Of a DNA stretch of 64,000 nt, positions 24,329-33,080 are shown piece by piece. The notes under the pieces were generated by a model. The model saw only the letters and a program-made list of their open reading frames with translations, made no database searches and had not been told where the DNA came from. Both the position numbers and the translations under genes were made by a program. This DNA is from Plasmopara viticola (lineage: Eukaryota; Oomycota; Peronosporomycetes; Peronosporales; Peronosporaceae): NCBI GenBank assembly GCA_001695595.3, contig MBPM02000002.1:806001-870000 (forward strand), written 5' to 3'. Position 1 is the first letter of the stretch. Each line of letters opens with the position of its first letter.

Positions 24329-26332
24329 ATGACAGCGATGCTGGCTGTGCTCGTGGCATTGAGCGTGTTTCTCTTAGTAGGGTTCATTGTCGTGCTTCTC
24401 TTTTTCTGTCGTCGCATGCGAAGCCAGCGCGAACACGACTCGCTTGTTTTGATGCAGGAATCGGCTGATGTATATCGAGAGGAGCTTAATGATAGCTTCA
24501 TGGAGCAAGCATTATGGCGCTGCGGCGTGTGTAAGTTTCTAAATCACCCGGAGCGCAAACTGTGTGATTTGTGCCAAACGTTAAAAGGAGCGGACCGAGA
24601 AGTGGCAGGCAACAAGAAGCATTCGGGTTCGACAAAACACAGCAGCTACGCACGAAGTAGTTTGAGCTCGAGTGCAGGTCATAGAATGGGACGAATCGGC
24701 GAGACAGAAGCGTTCTCGTCGGCGCACGCCGATGACGCTATTGGTAGGTCTTTTGGACGACCAAGTTTCGAGTTTACTAGGAGACCACAGCGGATCGGGA
24801 AATTAAGCAAATTGCAACTGGCTGCAAGCCGGAGACAGCAGTGGAAGAGAATGCCAACTTTTGATGGTTTACATCGGTGGGTGAGGGAAGAGTCCACCAA
24901 GAAGCAGGCGAGAGTGCAACGAGACTCGATGGAGAGTGATCCGGGGGGAAGGGTGTCATTGAGTAGGTACCTGGACGCAACCGAACGGGATAGCAACTTG
25001 TCGATTGGGTACATTCGAGTACGCGACTCACTGGGTAGATTAGTGCTTAACGAAAGCGACATTGTTGCGACAGATTTTCACTATCGAATCAATATTTTTG
25101 ACGGTGCAGGCAGCTCGGAATTAATTATGAACCTCGAAGGAGTACACAACTTGCCATTTCCCGACAAAATTCGCTGGTTTACGACTGAAATCCATCGACT
25201 GTGGCTTCCTTGGGAATCCGGTCATGCAGAGCTCGAGGTGCGACGGGATCATTTGTTACAAGACTCTTTTGAACTTGTTTCAGCGATGAAACCATATCAG
25301 CTAAGGCAGCGATGGCGTGTCGTTTTTAACGGAGAGCCAGCGCTAGATGCCGGTGGTGTCATGCGTGAGTGGTTTACACTGTTATTTGCTGAGCTTTTTG
25401 ATCCAGCACTCGGACTGTTTGTGAGCACAGTGGGGGACGAGCGAAGCTATTGGATAAATTCCAGCTCTAGTCTTGTACAGGGCAAAATAGATCACTTGGA
25501 TTATTTTAAGTTTGCTGGACGTCTTGTGGGCAAGGCCATTTTGGAAGAGCATTTGATGCCAATTCACCTTGCGCTTCCATTTTTAAAACACATTCTAGGT
25601 GTACCAATTTCTTTCTCGGACTTGCAATTTCTTGATGATGAGATCTACACTAGCGCGATCATGTTGAAAAAGATCGACGACATCGAACCATTGTGCCTCG
25701 ACTTTACAGCCACCCGCATCGTTGACGGCAAGGTCGACATTGTCGAGCTTGTCGAAGGAGGCGCCCACATCGATGTCACGCGCGAAAATCGATCGCGCTA
25801 CTTGGACGCGTTGTTCAAGTATTATGTTTTGGGTAGCGTGAGCAGTCAACTGTTGTCGTTTCTTACGGCATTATACGATGTCGTGCCTGAGGGACTTCTC
25901 AAGCTCTTTGACTACCAGGAGCTTGAACTCCTCATGTGTGGCGTACCCTCCATTGACGTGAAGGATTGGAAAAAGCACACGGATTTCAAGTTTTATACGC
26001 ACAATCTGCCAACAGAGCTTGAGCTGAACAACATTGAGTGGTTTTGGGAAGTAGTGGAGGACATGAAGAATGAAGATCGAGTGCGTCTGCTGCAATTCGC
26101 GACTGGAACTAGCCGTGTGCCGGCTCAGGGTTTTAAGGGATTAATTAGCAGCGACGGACGGGTACGGCGGTTCAACGTTGCGTTTGTCGGCGCAGCCCAA
26201 TCGTTTCTGTTTCCAAAGGCCCACACGTGCTTTAATCGTTTGGATTTACCCACTTACGAGTCCAAGGAAGTATTAGCCGAGTACGTTAATTTAGTTGTGC
26301 AGATGGATATCACTGGCTTTACTATCGAGTAA
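24329..26332 (+). CDS. Membrane-anchored RanBP2-zinc-finger HECT E3 ubiquitin ligase
   Basis: A 667-residue intronless protein. Residues about 5-27 are a strong transmembrane helix followed by basic CRRMRSQR, giving an N-terminal anchor with the rest in the cytosol. A RanBP2-type zinc finger lies at 63-85 (WRCGVCKFL, then CDLCQTLK; Cys 65, 68, 79, 82). The C-terminal half is a HECT domain (QLRQRWRVVFNGEPALDAGG, FAGRLVGKAI, the FEHxTLP-like end as LPTYESKEVL) with the catalytic cysteine at residue 634 in AHTCFNRLD. HECT ligases accept ubiquitin from E2 on this cysteine and pass it to substrates; RanBP2 fingers often bind ubiquitin. The start ATG directly opens the membrane helix. The next gene begins 52 bp after the stop. 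Confidence 0.93.
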   Translation: MTAMLAVLVALSVFLLVGFIVVLLFFCRRMRSQREHDSLVLMQESADVYREELNDSFMEQALWRCGVCKFLNHPERKLCDLCQTLKGADREVAGNKKHSGSTKHSSYARSSLSSSAGHRMGRIGETEAFSSAHADDAIGRSFGRPSFEFTRRPQRIGKLSKLQLAASRRQQWKRMPTFDGLHRWVREESTKKQARVQRDSMESDPGGRVSLSRYLDATERDSNLSIGYIRVRDSLGRLVLNESDIVATDFHYRINIFDGAGSSELIMNLEGVHNLPFPDKIRWFTTEIHRLWLPWESGHAELEVRRDHLLQDSFELVSAMKPYQLRQRWRVVFNGEPALDAGGVMREWFTLLFAELFDPALGLFVSTVGDERSYWINSSSSLVQGKIDHLDYFKFAGRLVGKAILEEHLMPIHLALPFLKHILGVPISFSDLQFLDDEIYTSAIMLKKIDDIEPLCLDFTATRIVDGKVDIVELVEGGAHIDVTRENRSRYLDALFKYYVLGSVSSQLLSFLTALYDVVPEGLLKLFDYQELELLMCGVPSIDVKDWKKHTDFKFYTHNLPTELELNNIEWFWEVVEDMKNEDRVRLLQFATGTSRVPAQGFKGLISSDGRVRRFNVAFVGAAQSFLFPKAHTCFNRLDLPTYESKEVLAEYVNLVVQMDITGFTIE

Positions 26333-26384
26333 GCGCGTCGAATTATTTATGTATTGGGACATGTAAAAAAGAAGAACTGGTCAG

Positions 26385-27338
26385 ATGTTTACATTTAGAC
26401 TCAATAACTGGCAGGAAATGTCGACAATGTGCTGTAAAAGAATTTCATTATTGTCGATGCCTCCCCGGAAACGTGCTCGAATTTCACGGGAGTGTGCTGG
26501 TGGTTCTAGAAAACGAACAAAGGCGTGTTTGACACCAAATTGCGAGGAGTTTTCGCTTGATCATGTGGTGGCTTCCGTAAAGAAGGCTGCTAGCAAGCAC
26601 GCTCACTTGCCAGATGCTGTCATTTCGAAGCTTTTTGAGACGGACGCGACGGTCTCGTACCTTACGACGGACCGCAAGAGCTGGGTGTACCATGTGCCGC
26701 GCTGGTACTGGCATGTTTTTGAGCACGCCTTGCCCAAGGAGCTTTCCTTGGCTGGCGACGACGATAAGAACGTGCCACTTTCCTGGTCGACAATGTTTAC
26801 ACAAGCGTGGGAAGCGCATCCGAAGGACTATGATACCATCATGATGTTTGGCAAACCAACAAAACTTCCGCGGTTTCAGCAGCTTTATGGAGAAATTGGA
26901 AGCTATCGATACTCTGGCACGACTTATGCAGCGCAAAAGAATTATCCATTGGGTCTCAAGCATGCGGTGCAGCACATGCAACGACTGGTGGAGGATCCCT
27001 CTACACATCGTACGAGACTTACAGGCGGTCTCGTGAACTGGTACGAGAACGGAGATCATTATATTGGACCACATGCTGACGATGAACGAGACATGGTAGC
27101 GGGCGCGCCCATCGTGGCTCTTTCTTTGGGAGCATCCCGACGCTTTGTGTTTACGGAAAAGACATCGAAGAGTGCGTTTCAAGCGGAAGAAGCCGTGGCG
27201 CGAATGGAGTTGCAATTGGGGGACGGAGACTTGATGATAATGGGCGGGTCAACTCAGGCAACACACAAACATGCCGTACCAAAGATGGCGCGATGCCGTG
27301 AGTCGAGGATTAGCGTCACCTTACGCTGTTTTGTATAA
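26385..27338 (+). CDS. AlkB-like 2-oxoglutarate/Fe(II) dioxygenase (ALKBH2/3-type)
   Basis: A frame of 317 residues without intron. The C-terminal third has the AlkB core: NWYENGDHYIGPHADDE, with iron ligands His about 230 and Asp about 232, a third His about 296 in HAVP, and the 2-oxoglutarate-binding Arg in RISVTLR. This layout resembles human ALKBH2/3, which repair alkylated bases (1-methyladenine, 3-methylcytosine) by oxidative demethylation. A basic patch (PPRKRAR) just after the ATG at 26457 looks like a nuclear localisation signal, so 26457 is a good alternative start; the first 24 residues before it look non-essential. It lies 52 bp downstream of the HECT gene on the same strand and converges with the F-box gene, leaving about 70 bp. 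Confidence 0.92.
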   Translation: MFTFRLNNWQEMSTMCCKRISLLSMPPRKRARISRECAGGSRKRTKACLTPNCEEFSLDHVVASVKKAASKHAHLPDAVISKLFETDATVSYLTTDRKSWVYHVPRWYWHVFEHALPKELSLAGDDDKNVPLSWSTMFTQAWEAHPKDYDTIMMFGKPTKLPRFQQLYGEIGSYRYSGTTYAAQKNYPLGLKHAVQHMQRLVEDPSTHRTRLTGGLVNWYENGDHYIGPHADDERDMVAGAPIVALSLGASRRFVFTEKTSKSAFQAEEAVARMELQLGDGDLMIMGGSTQATHKHAVPKMARCRESRISVTLRCFV

Positions 27339-27409
27339 GCATTTACATTAAGAAAAGTAAATGATTACATTTCTTTCCTTGACTTACATTAGACGGCAGT
27401 AGTAAGTAC

Positions 27410-28372
27410 CTACGCTGTCACCTTCCTTGTGACCCCTCGCAAATGGAAGCGAAAGACAGCGTTTGCAAAGTGTGGCGCCATGTGTCCAAAACAATGGGAT
27501 TGAGAGAGCGCCCAGGATATTTTTCGCCATCGAGCCATGACGACCTCGAGATTGCCTTGTAACCTTTCACGCTTAGGCCGTTCAAGCACATGATCGTGCA
27601 CTAAAAATTGCTGCATGGTCGCCTTGGCTTCGTTCGAATGCCTAAACTGATCCCAGATCAACGTAGCATCTGTGCCCACTGCATCTTCAATCACATGGAC
27701 TCCACCGGGATGCAAATCGAGAAAGTCTGTGACATCGTACACCTGGCCATTAATCACTATGCACTTACGCTTCTGTGTGATCCCCAACACTCGTGCAAGC
27801 TCCACAGCTCGAGACAAGTGGTGTCGAAAGTAGAATTGGCGCCAACAGACTATAGGGAACACCTGAGCAAATCGAAGTCCCGGTTCGCCAAAATCCCGCT
27901 GAAAAACGCGTCGCCAGAGCATTTGGGCAGCACTGCCAGTATTATCGTTCCAAGCTTTAGACACAAGCGGACAAACGGTGAGGTCTCTTGGAGACAAGAA
28001 AAGGAGCAACTCGCAGAAAACGTCGCGTGGTAGAAAGCTCCTTTCTACCTTAAGCCCTTGGTTCTGCAACTTGACGGCAATAAACCGTTGCTCAACCTCA
28101 ATGTCGATCTCCCGGTCCCGATATGTCTTGTGCTGTAGCAGCGAAAAGAGTCCCACGAATAGCAGAAAACTTGTGATCTCGGACGACGATAACCCCCAAA
28201 AGTCCTCGCCTTTGCGATCGCCTGGATCTAGTAAAGGCGATGTGGAAGGCAAGGGCAAATTTGAAACGAGTCTCGTCCGTGCAGTGACCTGGTACAGAAC
28301 AATGATGACCGCAGCGGCTACGATAAACCGTGCCACGCGATGGCTTGTTGACACAACGGCGATTGACGCCAT
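27410..28372 (-). CDS. Membrane protein with F-box and cytochrome b5 heme-binding domain
   Basis: A 320-residue intronless protein starting at ATG 28372. Two hydrophobic helices (about 13-29 and 62-79) precede an F-box-like segment (112-160: FLPRDVFCELLLFLSPRD, then CPLVSKAWN). A cytochrome b5-like domain follows (about 200-265) with GQVYDVTDFLDLHPGG and FRHS; both expected heme-ligand histidines are present (H221 in HPGG, H245 in RHS). F-boxes link substrates to SCF ubiquitin ligases, while cytochrome b5 domains carry electrons or bind heme or sterol. A membrane-tethered, heme-sensing or redox-coupled SCF adaptor is inferred, not shown. It converges with the AlkB gene. Confidence 0.88.
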   Translation of the reverse strand: MASIAVVSTSHRVARFIVAAAVIIVLYQVTARTRLVSNLPLPSTSPLLDPGDRKGEDFWGLSSSEITSFLLFVGLFSLLQHKTYRDREIDIEVEQRFIAVKLQNQGLKVERSFLPRDVFCELLLFLSPRDLTVCPLVSKAWNDNTGSAAQMLWRRVFQRDFGEPGLRFAQVFPIVCWRQFYFRHHLSRAVELARVLGITQKRKCIVINGQVYDVTDFLDLHPGGVHVIEDAVGTDATLIWDQFRHSNEAKATMQQFLVHDHVLERPKRERLQGNLEVVMARWRKISWALSQSHCFGHMAPHFANAVFRFHLRGVTRKVTA

Positions 28373-30964
28373 TGTGAAGAATGTGATAATGTCCTTGGAT
28401 TTGAAACGGTCAATGCGGCGACCATGCGAGCATTCTAGTAGAGTTCAGACGCCCTCTCATCAGCCATTAAGCCGTAAAAATTATATAAATTTATTTACGC
28501 ACTCCTCAGTCAAAAGAGTCTTGAGTCTTGCATGCTCGGTAGGTGACGTGCTGCTCCCGCTAGGACACATGGGTGTGTAAGCCAATGTCTGACGGTACAG
28601 TTTGGACTGATCAGCAGGGTGAAGCTAAGCGATCGAGCTCTGTACCATTCACTATGACGTCGTGACTATCAGTACCTTTTCAAATATACGATGCCGCTAA
28701 TGCCTTGCCGTCGGTACGTTGGCACAATTCATCGATGATTCTCTTTGAGTTGTATTTCCACGCCGCGAATACACGCAAATTGGACAAGTTGCCGTCACGA
28801 TCAGTACTTCGATAAGTCTACTTGCTTGCTTTGCGGAAAGCTTATAATACTTTCAATGAAAAGTCCAATGTCTATTAGCAGCTTCTAAATCCAGGTAAAC
28901 ACTTATGCGATAGTAAATAATCGGCTCGGGAGGATTTCAAGACAGCATTGGAAGCAGATACTCTTTGCAATCTATTGGTTTCATTGCTAATTCGTAAAGA
29001 GCAGGACGGCGGACATGTAACTCTGACTGGGTTGTCGCTCTGAGGAGCAAAGGTTCTTGTCACTTTATTACTCTGTTGTTGAATTAGCAATTTCAAAGTC
29101 AAGTTCGGGAAATCACTACGCCAGTTATTGAAGCTGCTGTGTGTTGGTGATATGAATTAAGAGCTGTTGCAGTCGCCTTGGGCTCATGCAGCCAATGCTT
29201 CGTGTGCAAATAATCATATGGTGTTATTTCGAGATTGTCAAAGCTCATGTCTTTCACAACAATATACAAAGGTCGAGCGCCAATTTTTCCGACCATTTTT
29301 TATTCTTCATGGCAATAATGATCTCAGTAAAAAAAATTTTTCAGCTTCGCACATAATGTAATGTAATGTATTACGTTATCGCGTTGCCAAGTTATGCACG
29401 TGATAGGCTCAGTCTGGCTAGTCCACGGCACAGAGTGGTGTCCGCATACGTCGGGTCTCGTTCGGCGGGCAGTGCAGCCAGCACCGAGGTCGTGAGGGTC
29501 TTCCATTATTTTGTGTAGCTCTGACTTGGTAAGAGCCCAGGTGGCGCCCTGGTGCTGGAGAACGTCGCGTCGAGGGTGAGACTCGTTAGAGACCTGCAGA
29601 TGCCCGAGAGCACCTGCCCGAAGCGCGCGAGCATTTAGCCCCCGCGCTTGGAAGGAGGGCGTCACCCCAACCTTTTCCAAGCGTTTTTAGATATTGCCTT
29701 TCGACAATTTTTCAATGTCAACTCCTGGTTTGAAACGGACGCACCTTCCACATCCTGGGTAAAGTGCTACAATGACACATACCACAATACGTATACCTCA
29801 TTACCCGGTCAGAAGCGTGACCGTGACAAGTTGACGTCACTCGACCCGGCCTTCGCACATAGTCATGCAGTTTAGCCAGCATATTCAAAGATTACGAAAA
29901 TTAAAAAGCACACGGGCCGACAAACAAAATATGTTTGGTATTCACTATAATATTAGTCAGGCGTTGCTTAATATTGCACAAGAGCAGCACTACTTAGCAA
30001 ACCTCTCGAAAAATTTGTCCGACCTAATATGTAAGGAGATTGGGTGATGATGAGAAAACTAACGCCAGGGTTTTTTGATAGCATCAATAAAAGCCTTTAG
30101 CACAAAGGCCAAATATAATATTAAAGTGGGCGAAAGGTTATGCGACTCACCTGCCGCCGTAGGCAGACGCAAGCCGCTGTCTCGTGAAAGTTGACTCTCA
30201 CGCTAGACCTTTCGATTGGTTATGCCCAGTCGATGCAGGCCATGACTCATAGCGATACGCTCATCGATTTCGTGCCTCTGGTATCAGATTATTTCTTCTA
30301 TGATTTTTTACACGTTTATTTATATAAGATAGTGACACATCTTTTGTCTTGCTAATCATACTTGGATTTTTTTTGCAAAGTACCTTGAGTGCTTTTGTAG
30401 AGCTCATACAAGACAACTGGAGAAAATATTTTTCTTCATCAAGCACTAAACTGACCATATTTCTCAGCATTACTAAAATTTCTTTGAGGTGCCTAAATTT
30501 GTTTATACAGGAGGGCGTAACGCTCAAGATGCCTGAATCGGATAAAGAGCGCAAGCTTGGCCGTATATAACCTGACGGTCCATGAATGCGTCGTCTCAGC
30601 AAACATAACGTTCGGTTTGACTTCGAGCACACGTCCATTTGACCATAAATTAAAATATAATTGCTTGCTGGTATCGGCAACCAGGCTTTTATTACTGATT
30701 TGCTTGTGCCAAAACGCAGCCGTAAATCGCACTTATCTATCGAACACAGCTCTAGTAAGAATCGATGTGTGCGCCGCGCGCTTAATCCTCTGGCCGATCG
30801 TGAGCGTTCTGCTGTACCTAGCCCCTCACTTGTACATGTGGGCCCACAAAATTATTAAAGCGACCCCAATAGAGCTTTTCCGGTCTAAATGACCGCTTAT
30901 TGAATCGTAAATGTTTTCTCGAAGTTTCTTGAAATTTAGGTCTTCGTCGCTCGAAGCAGCGACT
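28373..30964. other. Gene-poor stretch with a GC-rich island
   Basis: No gene recognised. About 29430-29660 is markedly GC-rich compared with its surroundings and encodes a minus-strand frame of 118 residues (29324-29680) without a known domain. Short frames at 29648-29875 and 30557-30892 (plus) and 30261-30680 (minus) have no signatures. Probably repeat debris. Confidence 0.5.
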
Positions 30965-31203
30965 AGATAGCTATCCGACCCATATTGGGACCAGGTCTCG
31001 TACTATGAGGCATTTTTAGTCAGTGTGGAGTCCAGCCCATCCAACCCTTAAATACTCAATCGGGCGCGAAGTGATAGGGCAGTCACACACCCAGTCGTGA
31101 TTGCTCGTCCACTGTAGTAGAACGGACCGTCTGCCAGCGCATGGTACACGCCTGCGTTCGCTACCCAGAGGTTAACTGCTTAACCCTCCAGCGATAAAAG
31201 TCC
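30965..31203 (-). mobile_element. tRNA-derived SINE-like element, copy 2 (degenerate)
   Basis: The body matches copy 1 from the shared end CCGACCCATATTGGGACC through TAGGGCAGTCACACAC and GCTCGTCCACT, with indels. The head, at the high-coordinate side, keeps a recognisable but eroded A-box region; the B-box is poor. It is in the same orientation as copy 1. Confidence 0.65.
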
Positions 31204-31214
31204 TGCGCAGAATA

Positions 31215-31236
31215 TAAATATATATATATATATAAA
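31215..31236. repeat. TA microsatellite beside the SINE-like copy 2
   Basis: A run of about nine TA dinucleotides lies directly at the head side of the SINE-like copy. It may be an insertion target or simple slippage. Confidence 0.8.
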
Positions 31237-32329
31237 GGGACAGAAGAATGCGTATTTCTTGCCGTTTCAAAAAAGTTATAATTGAGATCAATCAGAAAGA
31301 GCTCCAAATTACGTAGGCTGCAGTCGGAGCTCTGTCCATTTTTTATTTACGGCATGTAATTGCTCTTCCCTTCTCGGAAACAGAATAGCTTGATCCAGCA
31401 GCATTGAAGTGATTGTAGCGAACAAAATGAGTCAGATACGCGTAGATAGTAGCATAACGAGAGGCGTCACAAATAACTTTATACAACATTGCTTTGTCGG
31501 GCGAATCCAGAACAGTTGCCCTTTTATGATGCTCGCTTAAAGGAGAAAGATGCATAATGGCTGCTGTAGCAATTGTTACAAGGAAGCGGGACGTCAAACC
31601 TCTATCCTTTGCTCTATACTGTATCGCATATCGCTATCTGTCTAAAACGAAGAGCCAAAATAAGATTAAAACTAAGACTTCCTATTGAATTTAATCTTCG
31701 TTTTCGACGAGGATGGTCCTTGAATTTGCGACATGCCGTTTAGTTTTACTATCGATAAAAATCCTTTGTGTATATTTTACAACTGTTTAAGCATAACGAC
31801 CTCAACTAATTTGGGGATATTGGACCATGTACTGCTTCTAATCAATCTTTTAAGTAACAAAACGCTTGAAACATCACGTGACTAATGTCACATATACCAC
31901 CAATACGCGCGACACACGCTGGGTCCATGTAGCCTTTCACACCCCCAGCCAACACTCTGAACTCTTTGAGTCCATATCACCCGAATATTTTTAAGCCTTT
32001 TGCCGATTGTTCAGCAAGGTTGTGACTTGTGCCGCTTCTCATAAGCCCACACAAGTAGTTGATTCTATCTAACAGCCCCCTCCAAACACATACTCTTGGC
32101 CAACCGACATGATCGTTGCCAGCACTTAGTGCATCGTCGAAAGCTGAAACAGGCAGCATTCTTAAGACACGAGCAAAGCTCGCCATGTCCGAATACAACG
32201 TGTTGTTCCGACGTAAAAACTAAAGGCTACTCGTACCCCACGAGCTGAAAGCCCTATGTTTAAAGTAAACAATACCCGTCATATGGTCGATTACCTTCGC
32301 CTACCTTGACATCAGAGCTCAATGATTGT
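31237..32329. other. Stretch without recognisable gene
   Basis: Only short frames (31343-31597 minus, 31977-32198 minus) with no domain signature. Confidence 0.5.
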
Positions 32330-33080
32330 GAGCCCTACTAATGAGCCTTAGCGAATGCTGTGCGTGAGGAAAGCGCAATTGGGTTATTATTGTAAGCCCT
32401 TTCTTTTGGCGGCTCCAAGAGGGTAGATTCGAAGCTGGCACTGCGAGCCGTGTCGGTAGCACTCCTGCCTCTTGAGATCATTAACGATGACGAAAGGTTT
32501 TTAGCTGTTGGGTACAAAGCAATAAGCTGTAGTCTCTGCTCGTACTTCGCAGCAACTTCAGTCATGTCGATGAGTTAGCAAATTCGGTGTCGCGCAAATG
32601 ATACTTGACGGTCGCCTTTGGAATGGTAGAGAAATACGATCCGTTAGGGTCAGACAAACAAACATTTGCATGCTTTCACTATGATGCCGCCGGCATGTGA
32701 CATCAATCCATAAGCAGAGCCCACGACCTCAAACTTAAAAAATGCGGGTGCCGCGACTAGATATCATCGGGTCCTGATTAGACACTTTTCAATCATCGGG
32801 TGCGCAGTCGCATTGTTGGGAGAGCAAGTCACTTGACCCACAGCTATCGAAACTGGTACTCCTTGCCCGAATCAAAATTTTTACCTGCGTAGGACATGGC
32901 GTTAATGCTCTCGTGCTTATCGTGCCTAGAATATAATGCAGATAAAGCAAGTCCACACAGAGCACTATATAAGATTAGACACACGTTGAGTCTTTTTAGC
33001 TGTATCGCTAAGTGGTCCGGTGAAGGGCGGGTGCATTAGAAACAAGAGTGATTGCATGTTTAGGTAGATCTTAACCGCTT
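32330..33080 (-). pseudogene. Degenerate dispersed repeat with minus-strand coding remnant, copy B
   Basis: This is the second member of the family at 17.06-18.3 kb, in the same orientation. The minus strand keeps MSYAG, GQGVPVS, VTCSPNNAT and YEQRLQLIALYPT in blocks collinear with copy A, then runs into frame breaks. It lacks the copia debris seen in copy A. The parent protein is not recognised. Confidence 0.5.

Noticed and set aside
26484..27215. Minus-strand frame of 243 residues
   Set aside because: It is antisense to the AlkB gene, shows no domain, and results from codon bias on the coding strand.
27608..28580. Plus-strand frames of 141 and 200 residues
   Set aside because: They are antisense to the F-box/cytochrome b5 gene and carry no recognisable motifs.
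30557..30892. Plus-strand 111-residue hydrophobic frame as a membrane protein gene
   Set aside because: Overlapping open frames occur in other frames and on the other strand, and there is no signature; more likely chance in repeat-derived DNA.
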